Positions 1 through 6,879 are shown, counted from the first letter of the stretch. The stretch: 21,676 nt of DNA from an uncultured Ruminococcus sp. (GCA_900551005.1 URUL01000026.1:1-21676); one strand, 5' to 3'. Made by a program: numbers and translations. The notes: generated from the letters alone by a model not told the origin.

Positions 1-37
1 CATACAAGAAGATTGCTACGTGATCGCCTTCTGAATT

Positions 38-778
38 TTATATCTGGCTGACAATGCCATCCATATCTCCCGATGTCAGGCCATAGAAGTCCATGACCTT
101 CTTCCGCACGATACCGACAATACACTGCTTGTCGAGAAGCATGATGCTCTCTGTCAGCGTGCGTCCCATAATCTGGTTCTGTACGTATGTTTTCTTGAAG
201 AATGCATCCTCGATGATTCTGGTAAACGGAACTCCCTTTTCCATCAGAGCGGCCGCAACCCGCATCGTGTGCGGAGAGGTGCTGCTGTACTGGAATACGC
301 CGGAATCGGTCACAATACCGGTGTACAGCGCCTCGGCGCACGGCTCGGAGATCTTTTCTTCCTCCAGAAGTCCGAACAGCACCTCGCAGGCAGAGCTTGC
401 ATCCGGCTCTACGTGATTGATTTCGCAATATTCTGTATTCGTCACATGGTGATCGATGCAGATCGTCTTTCCCGCTTTTGCAAGAAGCGGTGCGGCAACG
501 CCGATGCGCTCCTCGCTGGATACATCCAGAAGGACCACAAGGTCGTACGCTTTCTCTTCACAGCTTGTCTTTACCTCAGAAAAACCCGGAAGATAGGAAA
601 ATTCCGGCCGTGGATCCTCAAGATAGACATCTGCCTGAATCTCCGGCCGATTGTCGCGAAGATACTGGTATAATCCCAGGCAGGAACCGATGCAGTCACC
701 GTCCGGACGAACGTGTCCGGCGATGGCCATGCAGGAGACTCCGTTTAGAATTTCTTCAATTTTCTTCATTTTCCTCAT
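38..778 (-). CDS. nrnA: NrnA/RecJ-like DHH phosphoesterase, cut short by an in-frame ochre codon
   Basis: Bifunctional oligoribonuclease/PAP phosphatase family (DHH-DHHA1), which degrades nanoRNA and pAp in the cytoplasm. Visible motifs: HVRPDGD at residues 22-28, a metal-site Asp in LLDVSS, the DHH signature IDHHVTN around 108-114, and GIVTDSGVFQYS around 154-165. The family is normally about 310-330 aa; this frame stops at 246 aa after DGIVSQI. Beyond the TAA (38-40) the same frame continues to the window start as NSEGDHVAIFLY, which fits the expected start of the DHHA1 substrate-binding domain (families read GV-VAIF-YE here). So this is a nonsense codon, not a natural end. The start (778, or the ATG at 769) overlaps the 3' end of rbfA. 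Codon use is ATC/CCG/CGG-rich, unlike nusA and rimP upstream. As read, it lacks DHHA1 and is probably non-functional unless the stop is a sequencing error. Confidence 0.85.
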   Translation of the reverse strand: MRKMKKIEEILNGVSCMAIAGHVRPDGDCIGSCLGLYQYLRDNRPEIQADVYLEDPRPEFSYLPGFSEVKTSCEEKAYDLVVLLDVSSEERIGVAAPLLAKAGKTICIDHHVTNTEYCEINHVEPDASSACEVLFGLLEEEKISEPCAEALYTGIVTDSGVFQYSSTSPHTMRVAAALMEKGVPFTRIIEDAFFKKTYVQNQIMGRTLTESIMLLDKQCIVGIVRKKVMDFYGLTSGDMDGIVSQI

Positions 779-1142
779 CCTTTTTGTCTTCTTTGTGTGT
801 TACTTCATCAATCAGTTTCGACATCGTAACGCCATATTCAATCGACTCATCCAGGACAAAGGTCAGCTCCGGTGTATTGCGGAGGTTAATGGTCTTGGCC
901 AGCATACGGCGGATGAAGCCCTCCGCGCTCTTTAAGCCGCGGATGGTTTCTTTCTTCGCCTCATCATCGCCAAACACACTGATATATACTTTACACGTCT
1001 TCAGATCCGGCGCTACCTCTGCCGCTGTGACAGAGGTCATCATTCCGATGCGCGGATCCTTGATCTCGTTCCGGATGATGTTGGAAAGCTCTTTCTGTAC
1101 TTCCCCGTTGATCCTGGTGTTTTTAATACTGTTTTTTCTCAA
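756..1142 (-). CDS. rbfA: Ribosome-binding factor A
   Basis: RbfA, a KH-like 30S maturation factor that binds the small subunit near helix 1 of 16S rRNA during cold-sensitive late assembly. At 128 aa it has the family length. The N-terminus RKNSIKNTRINGEVQKELS, the KDPRIG motif and the VAPDLKTCKVYISVFGD strand are typical. The start is a TTG at 1140-1142, chosen because GAGGA lies 6 nt upstream just after the infB stop; no ATG fits as well. The acidic/lysine tail (KEDKKDEENEEN) overlaps the nrnA start by 14-23 nt, indicating translational coupling. It belongs to the rimP-nusA-infB operon. Sequence and codon use (ATC, CCG, CTG; no ATA or CCC seen) resemble Lachnospiraceae more than the upstream genes of this operon. 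Confidence 0.95.
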   Translation of the reverse strand: MRKNSIKNTRINGEVQKELSNIIRNEIKDPRIGMMTSVTAAEVAPDLKTCKVYISVFGDDEAKKETIRGLKSAEGFIRRMLAKTINLRNTPELTFVLDESIEYGVTMSKLIDEVTHKEDKKDEENEEN

Positions 1143-1157
1143 CTTAATTCCTCATTT

Positions 1158-2915
1158 CTATCTCGGCACTTCTACCATGATATAAGCCTCGACCTGATCG
1201 AACTCCTGAAGATCGTTGAATCCTTCAAATACAAGACCGCACTCATAGCCGGAGCGCACTTCTTTGACATCGTCTTTGAAACGTTTGAGGGATGCCAGAT
1301 TTCCTTCGAAGATCTGGTTTCCTTCGCGGCTGATTCGAACTTTGCAGCCTCTCTGGAACGTTCCGTCCAGTACATAGCTTCCGGCGATCGTTCCGACACC
1401 GGATGCCTTGAAGAGCTGACGTACCTCGGCATGGCCGATAACTTTCTCTTCGTAAACCGGCTCAAGCATACCCTTCATGGCTGCCTCAACATCCTCAATT
1501 GCCTGGTAGATGACACGGTACAGACGGATGTCTACGCCGTTCTGCTCTGCCATGGATTTTGCGTTCGCATCCGGGCGTACGTTAAATCCGATAATGATGG
1601 CGGAAGATGCGGTTGCCAGCATAACGTCGGACTCGTTGATCGCACCGACACCGCCGTGGATGACGCGTACGGCAACTTCCTCGTTGGAGAGTTTGACAAG
1701 ACTCTGTTTTACTGCCTCGACAGATCCCTGTACATCGGCTTTGACAACGAGTGCCAGTTCTTTTAAGTTACCCTCCTGAATCTGGTTGAACAGATCATCC
1801 AGGGACATCTTCGCTTTTGTCTCCTCAAGCAGGTTCTTCTTGTTCTCTGCCACGAAGGTTGCTGCGAAGTTCTTTGCTTCTTTATCGTTATCGGTCTGAC
1901 CGAGGATCTCTCCTGCGTTCGGAACATCGGAAAGTCCGAGGATCTCAACCGGAGTAGACGGGCCTGCCTCTTTGACGCGGCGTCCCTTATCATCCATCAT
2001 CGCACGGACTTTACCGGAGCATGCGCCTGCTGCGATGTAATCGCCGACATGCAGGGTACCTTTCTGTACCAGAATGGTAGCAACCGGTCCTTTTCCTTTA
2101 TCCAGCTCAGCCTCGATGACAAGACCTCTTGCTTTCCGGTTCGGGTTTGCTTTCAGCTCGAGCACTTCGGAAGTCAGAAGGATCATCTCAAGCAGATCGT
2201 CGATACCTGCGTTGTTCTTTGCAGATACCGGAACGAATACGGTGCTTCCGCCCCAGTCCTCCGGAATCAGTTCGTACTCGGAGAGCTCCTGTTTTACACG
2301 CTCTACGTTTGCGCCTGGTTTATCGATCTTATTGATCGCAACGATGATCTCAACGCCGGCTGCTTTTGCATGGTTGATTGCCTCAACGGTCTGCGGCATC
2401 ACACCGTCGTCTGCTGCGACAACGAGAATGGCGATATCCGTTGCATTGGCTCCACGCATACGCATAGCGGTGAATGCCTCATGTCCCGGGGTATCGAGGA
2501 ATGTGATGTTTTTGCCGTTGCAATTTACGCGATATGCACCGATATGCTGCGTGATTCCTCCTGCCTCTCCCGCTGTGACTCTCGTATGTCTTATCGCATC
2601 GAGGAGTGATGTCTTACCGTGGTCAACGTGTCCCATAACGCATACAACGGGATCGCGTTCGCAGAGGCTCTCGGGAGAATCCTCTGCTTCATCAAAGAGC
2701 TTTTCCTCTATCGTAACGACAACCTCGCGTGTCACCTCGGCTCCGAGTTCATCCGCAACGAGATATGCGGTATCAAAATCGACCGTCTGATTGAGAGAAG
2801 CCATTACCCCCATAAGCATAAGACGCTTCACGACCTCTGATGCGGTTACCTTAAGACGGGAGGCAAGCTCCGATACCGTTATCTCATCGGGTATGCTTAC
2901 CTTCAGCTTCTGCAT
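1158..2915 (-). CDS. infB: Translation initiation factor IF-2, C-terminal main part (separate reading frame after an amber codon)
   Basis: IF-2 GTPase that positions fMet-tRNA on the 30S subunit and drives subunit joining. From the N-terminus: second IF2_N domain (IPDEITVSELASRL, residues 8-21), G domain with G1 GHVDHGKTS (95-103), the switch region GITQHIGAY, G3 DTPGHEAF (141-148) and G4 NKID, then domain II, domain III and the fMet-tRNA-binding C2 domain ending VEVPR. All catalytic elements are present. It lies in the same frame as the upstream 2943-3788 frame and is separated by one TAG, so the two are one gene interrupted by a nonsense codon. Re-initiation is plausible: AGGAAAA precedes the ATG at 2915 by about 8-10 nt, and some bacteria naturally make short IF-2 forms from internal starts. 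Codon use switches from ATA/CCC to ATC/CCG between about 2592 and 2490. It ends with TAG, so TAG is a stop in this genome. Confidence 0.93.
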   Translation of the reverse strand: MQKLKVSIPDEITVSELASRLKVTASEVVKRLMLMGVMASLNQTVDFDTAYLVADELGAEVTREVVVTIEEKLFDEAEDSPESLCERDPVVCVMGHVDHGKTSLLDAIRHTRVTAGEAGGITQHIGAYRVNCNGKNITFLDTPGHEAFTAMRMRGANATDIAILVVAADDGVMPQTVEAINHAKAAGVEIIVAINKIDKPGANVERVKQELSEYELIPEDWGGSTVFVPVSAKNNAGIDDLLEMILLTSEVLELKANPNRKARGLVIEAELDKGKGPVATILVQKGTLHVGDYIAAGACSGKVRAMMDDKGRRVKEAGPSTPVEILGLSDVPNAGEILGQTDNDKEAKNFAATFVAENKKNLLEETKAKMSLDDLFNQIQEGNLKELALVVKADVQGSVEAVKQSLVKLSNEEVAVRVIHGGVGAINESDVMLATASSAIIIGFNVRPDANAKSMAEQNGVDIRLYRVIYQAIEDVEAAMKGMLEPVYEEKVIGHAEVRQLFKASGVGTIAGSYVLDGTFQRGCKVRISREGNQIFEGNLASLKRFKDDVKEVRSGYECGLVFEGFNDLQEFDQVEAYIMVEVPR

Positions 2916-2942
2916 CTTCGGCTTTTCCTGCTGTTCGCGCTT

Positions 2943-3788
2943 CTAGCGCTCCATATTCTGTCGATCACTGCTTTTATCCTTGCCCTTAGCAGGATAAGGA
3001 TTTTTGTTCTGCTGCTTTTTCAGCTTCTGCCTGTCGGAAGTATTGCCGTTTCTTCGAACTGATTCGGGAACGAAATTTTCCAGTCGCTCATCATATTTTG
3101 AGAGGTCTACCTGCGTTGTTCTCGTATCGACGATTCTTGTCTTGCGCTCCGGTGTGGCTGCAGACATATTTCCTCTCATGACGATGGTCTGCTGTTTCTT
3201 CTTCTGATCTTCGATTCTCTGCTCGGCAGGCTTTTGTGCGGACTTCTGCTGTTTGTCGCGCTCAAAGCTCGGCTTTGCAAATCTGTCGCTTGCCTTGCTT
3301 GCGCCTCTCTGCTGCTGTGCGGCTCTTGCTTCGGCTTTTGCCTTCGCCTCCGCCTTGGCCTTGGCTTCCGCTTCCGCCTTGGCGTTTGCTTCTGCTTCCG
3401 CCTTGGCTTTTGCTTCCGCTTCCGCTTTGGCTCTTGCTTCCGCTTCCGCTTTGGCTCTTGCTTCCGCTTCCGCCTTTGCCTGAGCCTCTGCTTTGGCTTT
3501 CTCCTCGGCTTCCTCTGCGGCTCTTCTTGCCGCCTCTTCTTTTTCAAGGTAATTTTTCGTCTTTATAACAGCCTTGCCGGAAAGATAATCTCCCATATTT
3601 CCTATCTGATTTCTCTCTGTCAGCTTATCTATAAGGACTTCGAATTCCCACGGTTCAACAGTTGCCGTGGAGGTTTTTCCGGTAATTCCGAATTCGGTAA
3701 ATAAATCCGTCAGCTCCTTGCTTTTCATCTCAAGGTCTTTTGCCAGCAGATTTACTCTCAGTTTCTGTGATGATAACATAAGTTCCAC
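2943..3788 (-). CDS. infB: Translation initiation factor IF-2, N-terminal part ending at a premature amber codon
   Basis: N-terminal region of IF-2: a first IF2_N domain (KLRVNLLAKDLEMKSKELTD), a long Ala/Lys/Glu-rich linker (about residues 80-155) made of near-perfect 8-residue repeats such as AKAEAEAR, then a conserved linker ending VDLSKYDERLENFVPESVRR. Such low-complexity linkers are normal in clostridial IF-2. The frame stops at TAG (2943-2945) after NMER and resumes in frame as KREQQEKPKM, leading straight into the second IF2_N domain at 2915. A single C-to-T change from CAG would explain it. The start is either GTG at 3788 (AAGGA 4-5 nt upstream) or ATG at 3779. It is preceded by ylxQ with a 12-nt gap. 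On its own this 281-aa product has no GTPase and would not be a functional IF-2. Confidence 0.9.
   Translation of the reverse strand: MELMLSSQKLRVNLLAKDLEMKSKELTDLFTEFGITGKTSTATVEPWEFEVLIDKLTERNQIGNMGDYLSGKAVIKTKNYLEKEEAARRAAEEAEEKAKAEAQAKAEAEARAKAEAEARAKAEAEAKAKAEAEANAKAEAEAKAKAEAKAKAEARAAQQQRGASKASDRFAKPSFERDKQQKSAQKPAEQRIEDQKKKQQTIVMRGNMSAATPERKTRIVDTRTTQVDLSKYDERLENFVPESVRRNGNTSDRQKLKKQQNKNPYPAKGKDKSSDRQNMER
3345..3490 (-). repeat. Tandem 24-bp coding repeats for the Ala/Lys/Glu linker of IF-2
   Basis: The plus strand shows repeated units built from gcttcc, gcttcc, gctttg, gctctt (24 bp, eight codons). On the coding strand they encode AKAEAEAR/AKAEAEAK octapeptides. At least two adjacent copies (about 3420-3470) are identical at the nucleotide level and others differ at a few sites, indicating recent slippage expansion. 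The matching plus-strand reading frames rich in Ala or Leu are antisense shadows. Confidence 0.8.
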
Positions 3789-3799
3789 CCGTCCTTTCC

Positions 3800-4114
3800 T
3801 TATCGTTCGAGCTTGGCAAGAACAAGCTCTGCCAAGTTTCTGTCAGTAACGGCTACACATGCGGCTTCGCTCTTTCCGAATGCCGCACCGAGCTCCGCGG
3901 TCGTGCAATCTATATATACGAGCTTGACACCGTAATATGAAAAACAGTTTTCAATGCGTTTTTTCGTATTTCCCGAAGAGGAGCTGCTCGCTACTCCGAG
4001 CTTAGCCTTGCCGGAGCGCGCCGCATCGCAAGCCATATCCGTACCCATGGCAAGCTTGCCGGCGCGTTTTGCAAGACCGAGGGATGTAAGGATATTTTTT
4101 GTTTTTTCAGTCAT
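3800..4114 (-). CDS. ylxQ: YlxQ, L7Ae/L30e-family RNA-binding protein
   Basis: Small (104 aa) ribosomal L7Ae-like protein of the nusA-infB operon; relatives bind kink-turn RNA, though the partner of YlxQ is not well defined. Typical features are the N-terminus LGLAKRAGKLAMGTD, the strand KLGVASSSSSGNTKKRI, and a C-terminal region with AFGKSEAACVAVTD. The start is ATG at 4114, because GGAG lies 7 nt upstream; a TTG two codons earlier is too close to that site. The first 8 nt overlap the end of ylxR, a usual arrangement for this pair, implying coupled translation. Confidence 0.92.
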   Translation of the reverse strand: MTEKTKNILTSLGLAKRAGKLAMGTDMACDAARSGKAKLGVASSSSSGNTKKRIENCFSYYGVKLVYIDCTTAELGAAFGKSEAACVAVTDRNLAELVLAKLER

Positions 4115-4364
4115 TTTCAATCTCCGATTCCAGTCTTGCGAATATTTCCTCGGGTATCTGAGTTTCCAGACTCATCTCCAAACGCTTTTTCGCTTTCTTC
4201 AGACACTTGATGCTGGGACAGATATAAGCGCCGCGGCCTGCCTTTTTTCCTGTTCTGTCTATTTCTATATTCCTGCTTTCAGCGAGACGAACGATTCTTA
4301 TAAGCTCTTTTTTCGGCTTCTTCTCACCGCAGCCTACGCATTTTCTTTCAGGCTCTTTTTTCAT
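4107..4364 (-). CDS. rnpM: YlxR/RnpM RNA-binding protein
   Basis: YlxR (DUF448) family, 85 aa, recently described in Bacillus as a modulator of RNase P. The hallmark motif RKCVGCGEKKPKKELIRIVR is at the N-terminus, followed by KKAGRGAYICPS and a C-terminal helix rich in Lys. The start ATG at 4364 is preceded by a purine-rich AAGGG site about 8 nt away. It lies between nusA (31-nt gap) and ylxQ (8-nt overlap), the standard place. Confidence 0.93.
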   Translation of the reverse strand: MKKEPERKCVGCGEKKPKKELIRIVRLAESRNIEIDRTGKKAGRGAYICPSIKCLKKAKKRLEMSLETQIPEEIFARLESEIEND

Positions 4365-4395
4365 ATTGTTGCCCTTCCGTGATCTTGTTTATGAA

Positions 4396-5424
4396 TTACG
4401 ATGTTTTGATGTCTATCTTGTAGCCGGTCAGTCTTGCCGCGAGACGGGCGTTCTGACCTTCTCTGCCGATGGCGAGGGAAAGCTGATCGTCCGGGACGAT
4501 GATCCTGCAGCTCTTTTCGCCGGGCAGTACGGAAACGCTCTTTACCTCTGCGGGAGAAAGCGCCGCCTTGATATAAGCTTCGGGATCGTCACTGTATGCG
4601 ATAACGTCAATCTTTTCTCCGTTCAGCTCGTTTACAATGCCGTTTATACGGCTTCCGCGGTTGCCTATGCATGCGCCGACGGGATCCACGTTTTCATCTC
4701 TGCTTTCGACAGCTATCTTGGTTCTCGAGCCTGCTTCGCGGGATATTCCGCGTATCACGACCGTTCCGTCCAGTATCTCGGGACCCTCAAGCTCGAAAAG
4801 TCTCTTGTCGTGTCGGAAGTGTGTACGTGACAGTGTGACGATGGGACCCTTGATCTCATTTTTGACCTCCATCACGAAAACCTTGATGTGGTCGCCGACT
4901 TCATATGTTTCGCCGGGAATCTGTTCGCTCTTGAGGAGTGTAGCCTCGCTCGTGCCCGTATCAACAATAGCATTTCCGTTCACGGGATCTATCTTGACGA
5001 CTGTAGCTGTGACTACTTCTTCCTTCTTGCTCTCGTATTCACGTATCAGCATGCTGCGCTCCGCTTCTCTTATTCCCTGAACGATAACCTGCTTTGCGGT
5101 CTGAGCGCTGATTCTGCCGAAGTTTTTGGTTTTTACTTCAAATTCGCAGAAATCTCCTATCTGATATTTCTTTCCAATCTTTTTTGCATCCTCGAGAGAT
5201 ATCTGTGTTTCGGGATCCTCGACCGTCTCCACAACCTCCTTGAGACTGTAGACCTTTACGTCCTTTTTCTCGGGATTCAGAACGACGCGCACATTTGTCC
5301 GTCCGCCGTTATCTCTTTTGAAGGCGCTGATAAGAGCAGCTTCCACCTTCTCCAGCATATATTCCTTCGGTATGCCACGCTCTTTTTCGAGAGCGTCAAG
5401 AGCATTGAAAAATTCGGTATTCAT
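4396..5424 (-). CDS. nusA: Transcription termination/antitermination protein NusA
   Basis: NusA binds RNA polymerase and nascent RNA, promoting pausing, termination and antitermination. Order: N-terminal RNAP-binding domain (MNTEFFNALDALEKERGIPK), S1 domain (about residues 130-200, ATVVKIDPVNGNAIVDTG), KH1 with the motif PVGACIGNRGSRI, and KH2 ending IGREGQNARLAARLTGYKID. At about 342 aa it is slightly shorter than the Bacillus protein, with no acidic C-terminal repeats, which is normal in Bacillota. The family start MNTEFF at 5424 is preferred. An ATG four codons upstream (5436) directly abuts the AAAGGA site and is too close, though spacing to 5424 is long (about 12 nt). Codon use includes many ATA and CCC codons, typical of this host. 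Confidence 0.94.
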   Translation of the reverse strand: MNTEFFNALDALEKERGIPKEYMLEKVEAALISAFKRDNGGRTNVRVVLNPEKKDVKVYSLKEVVETVEDPETQISLEDAKKIGKKYQIGDFCEFEVKTKNFGRISAQTAKQVIVQGIREAERSMLIREYESKKEEVVTATVVKIDPVNGNAIVDTGTSEATLLKSEQIPGETYEVGDHIKVFVMEVKNEIKGPIVTLSRTHFRHDKRLFELEGPEILDGTVVIRGISREAGSRTKIAVESRDENVDPVGACIGNRGSRINGIVNELNGEKIDVIAYSDDPEAYIKAALSPAEVKSVSVLPGEKSCRIIVPDDQLSLAIGREGQNARLAARLTGYKIDIKTS

Positions 5425-5454
5425 TTTTTTGACCATTCCTTTCCGTGATGTTGT

Positions 5455-5922
5455 TTAAAAATCAAAAACAGTATTTGCTTTTGCTATTTTCGAAATATCA
5501 AAGCTTTTGTCGCCTGTCTCGGTTGAAATGACGGCAATACCGTTTTCAAATCCGATAAGCTTTCCGGTATATGCCTTTTTGCCGCTTTCATCGGGCGAGA
5601 AAAGACGTATCTCTATCTTCTCTCCGATCACGCTTTCATAATGCCACGGCTTGCGCAGCTCACGCTCTATCCCCGGAGAAGAAACCTCGAGATGATAGGA
5701 ACTTTCTATCGGGTCAAGCTCATCGAGTATGGGATCTATGAGACGGTGAACCTTTTCGCAGTCGTCCAGCGTGATGCCGTCATCATGATCAATGGTTATG
5801 CGAAGATAATATTCCGCGCCCTCCTTGACAAACTCAACGTCCCATACACGATAGCCTATGCCGACTATATGCGGAGTGAGCTTTTCCTCAACAAAAGAGG
5901 CTACGCTTTGTCCCTTTGCCAT
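5455..5922 (-). CDS. rimP: Ribosome maturation factor RimP
   Basis: RimP (YlxS, DUF150), needed for 30S subunit maturation; first gene of the operon. Length 155 aa matches the family. Characteristic residues: GYRVWDVEFVKEG, LRITIDHDDGITLDDCEKVHR, LEVSSPGIERELRKP. The start at 5922 is clear because AAGGAGG stands 6 nt upstream; a more upstream in-frame ATG at 5943 would place this site inside the gene. Its C-terminal domain is Sm-like (YTGKLIGFENGIAVIS). It is 30 nt from nusA. Confidence 0.95.
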   Translation of the reverse strand: MAKGQSVASFVEEKLTPHIVGIGYRVWDVEFVKEGAEYYLRITIDHDDGITLDDCEKVHRLIDPILDELDPIESSYHLEVSSPGIERELRKPWHYESVIGEKIEIRLFSPDESGKKAYTGKLIGFENGIAVISTETGDKSFDISKIAKANTVFDF

Positions 5923-5995
5923 GAAAATCCTCCTTACAAACAATTGAGAGCGGACCGAAGCCCACTCTCCTTCTAAAATATCATACTGTGATTAT

Positions 5996-6024
5996 ACTAT
6001 ACCATATGTTTTCCGAAAATGCAA
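5996..6024 (-). promoter_or_regulatory. Sigma-A promoter of the rimP-nusA-infB operon
   Basis: On the minus strand TTGCAT (6019-6024) and TATAGT (5996-6001) are 17 bp apart, with an upstream TGG like an extended -10. It lies about 75 nt before the rimP start and is the only convincing promoter ahead of the operon. A shifted TATAAT at 5991-5996 overlaps it. Confidence 0.65.
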
Positions 6025-6107
6025 TAGTTTTCCCGAATTTTTTTCACATATATTTCATTTCAGCGTACTATAAGAATGAAAGATATCATCGAAAGGAGTA
6101 ATTGCAC

Positions 6108-6194
6108 GTGCGTCTGATCGTAATGAAGTCTCCAAAATTGCTTTCGCTTATCCTCAGGAGGCTCTTTCATGTGAAAAAGCCTGCGGCAAAATAA
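6108..6194 (+). CDS. spoVM: SpoVM-like sporulation peptide (28 codons, GTG start)
   Basis: SpoVM is a tiny amphipathic helix that marks the convex forespore membrane and anchors SpoIVA, the base of the spore coat. This gene encodes MRLIVMKSPKLLSLILRRLF followed by HVKKPAAK. Aligned without gaps to Bacillus subtilis SpoVM (MKFYTIKLPKFLGGIVRAML), it keeps M1, a basic residue at 2, K7, P9, K10, L12, I15 and R17, including the Pro9 important for curvature sensing. An AAAGGAG site ends 9 nt before the GTG; the internal ATG at 6123 would remove the conserved start and has no ribosome site. It stands alone, divergent from rimP, and is too short for most gene finders. A weak -35/-10 pair (TTTCAC 6042-6047, TACTAT 6066-6071) may drive it; sporulation-sigma control is likely from the family but not demonstrable here. 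Confidence 0.85.
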   Translation: MRLIVMKSPKLLSLILRRLFHVKKPAAK

Positions 6195-6203
6195 AAAAGC
6201 ATT

Positions 6204-6235
6204 TTGTCAACCCGATTTTATATTTGGGTTGACAT
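6204..6235 (+). promoter_or_regulatory. BirA-type biotin operator
   Basis: Inverted repeat TTGTCAACC (6204-6212) and GGTTGACA (6227-6234), eight bases perfectly complementary with a 14-bp spacer, matches the Bacillota BirA box (TTGTnAACC, N14-16, GGTTnACAA). The right half contains the -35 hexamer of the bioY promoter, so biotinyl-AMP-loaded BirA would block RNA polymerase directly. Confidence 0.88.
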
Positions 6236-6257
6236 TTTCCTTTTTTAGTGATATTAT
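6229..6257 (+). promoter_or_regulatory. Sigma-A promoter of bioY
   Basis: TTGACA (6229-6234), 17-bp spacer, TATTAT (6252-6257): near-consensus. Transcription would start around 6264, only about 13 nt before the bioY ATG, leaving just enough leader for the GAGGTGAT ribosome site. Confidence 0.85.
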
Positions 6258-6276
6258 CTATTTCGAGGTGATATCT

Positions 6277-6804
6277 ATGAAAAGAAAAAAGTCTATATTG
6301 AAAATTACATTTTGCGCACTTTTTGCCGCGCTTATCGCCGTGTGCACACTTATTTCCATACCGATGCCCTCCGGCGTTCCGATAACTCTGCAGACATTTG
6401 CCGTGGCGCTCTGCGGATTTCTTCTGCCCATGCCGTATGCTGCCGCATCAGTTGCCGCATATCTCGGAATGGGAGCACTCGGGGCTCCAGTCTTCTCGGG
6501 ATTCCGCGCCGGTTTATCCGTTCTGGTCTCCGCCACGGGAGGATTTCTCATCGGCTTTATACCGATGAGCATAATATGCGCTATACCGGCAAAGGGATGG
6601 AAAAGGCTGGCATTCGGATGCATTGGAGTATTGGCTTGTCATATCGCGGGCTTTTTGTGGTATGCTCTTGTCTGCAAAACAGGAATTTTTGCTTCTTTTC
6701 TCGCCGTTTCGCTTCCGTATCTGCCCAAAGATTTCCTGTCTGTGGCTTTGGCATATCTGATTTCTTTGAAATTGCGAGGTATTTTTTCTAAATTCTATTG
6801 CTAA
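6277..6804 (+). CDS. bioY: BioY, biotin-specific S component of an ECF transporter
   Basis: Integral membrane protein (175 aa, about six hydrophobic segments) that captures biotin and works with the shared EcfA/EcfA'/EcfT module encoded elsewhere, or alone. Family features: ITLQTFAVALCGFLLP, AAYLGMGALGAPVFSGFRAG, and GGFLIGFIPMS. The start ATG at 6277 is preceded by GAGGTGAT; translation from 6229 would begin inside the promoter and BirA site. The upstream operator shows biotin repression. The gene is preceded by spoVM and followed by an independent promoter. No bio synthesis genes are nearby. Confidence 0.93.
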   Translation: MKRKKSILKITFCALFAALIAVCTLISIPMPSGVPITLQTFAVALCGFLLPMPYAAASVAAYLGMGALGAPVFSGFRAGLSVLVSATGGFLIGFIPMSIICAIPAKGWKRLAFGCIGVLACHIAGFLWYALVCKTGIFASFLAVSLPYLPKDFLSVALAYLISLKLRGIFSKFYC

Positions 6805-6826
6805 ACTGATTTTTTTATAGTATAAT
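6798..6826 (+). promoter_or_regulatory. Sigma-A promoter for the 6880-11031 gene run
   Basis: TTGCTA (6798-6803) and TATAAT (6821-6826) with 17-bp spacing; the -35 box lies over the bioY stop codon. Transcription would give a leader of about 45 nt. No Zur-type palindrome was recognised around it. Confidence 0.7.
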
Positions 6827-6879
6827 TTATCTATAATGTGAAGTCATAACTTAAAGAAATTAAAAATTAGAGGTAATTT

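Noticed and set aside
2943..2945. TAG reassigned to an amino acid (for example pyrrolysine) in infB
   Set aside because: infB itself ends with TAG at 1158-1160 at the normal family C-terminus, and no pyl genes are visible, so TAG acts as a stop here.
3234..3704. Long Ala-, Leu- or Phe-rich open frames on the plus strand
   Set aside because: They are antisense reading of the low-complexity Ala/Lys/Glu linker of infB, with no ribosome sites.
6041..6073. Sigma-E type promoter for spoVM
   Set aside because: The sequence CGTACTAT resembles a sigma-E -10, but the nearest -35-like word is only 9 bp away instead of about 14, so it is not claimed as a feature.
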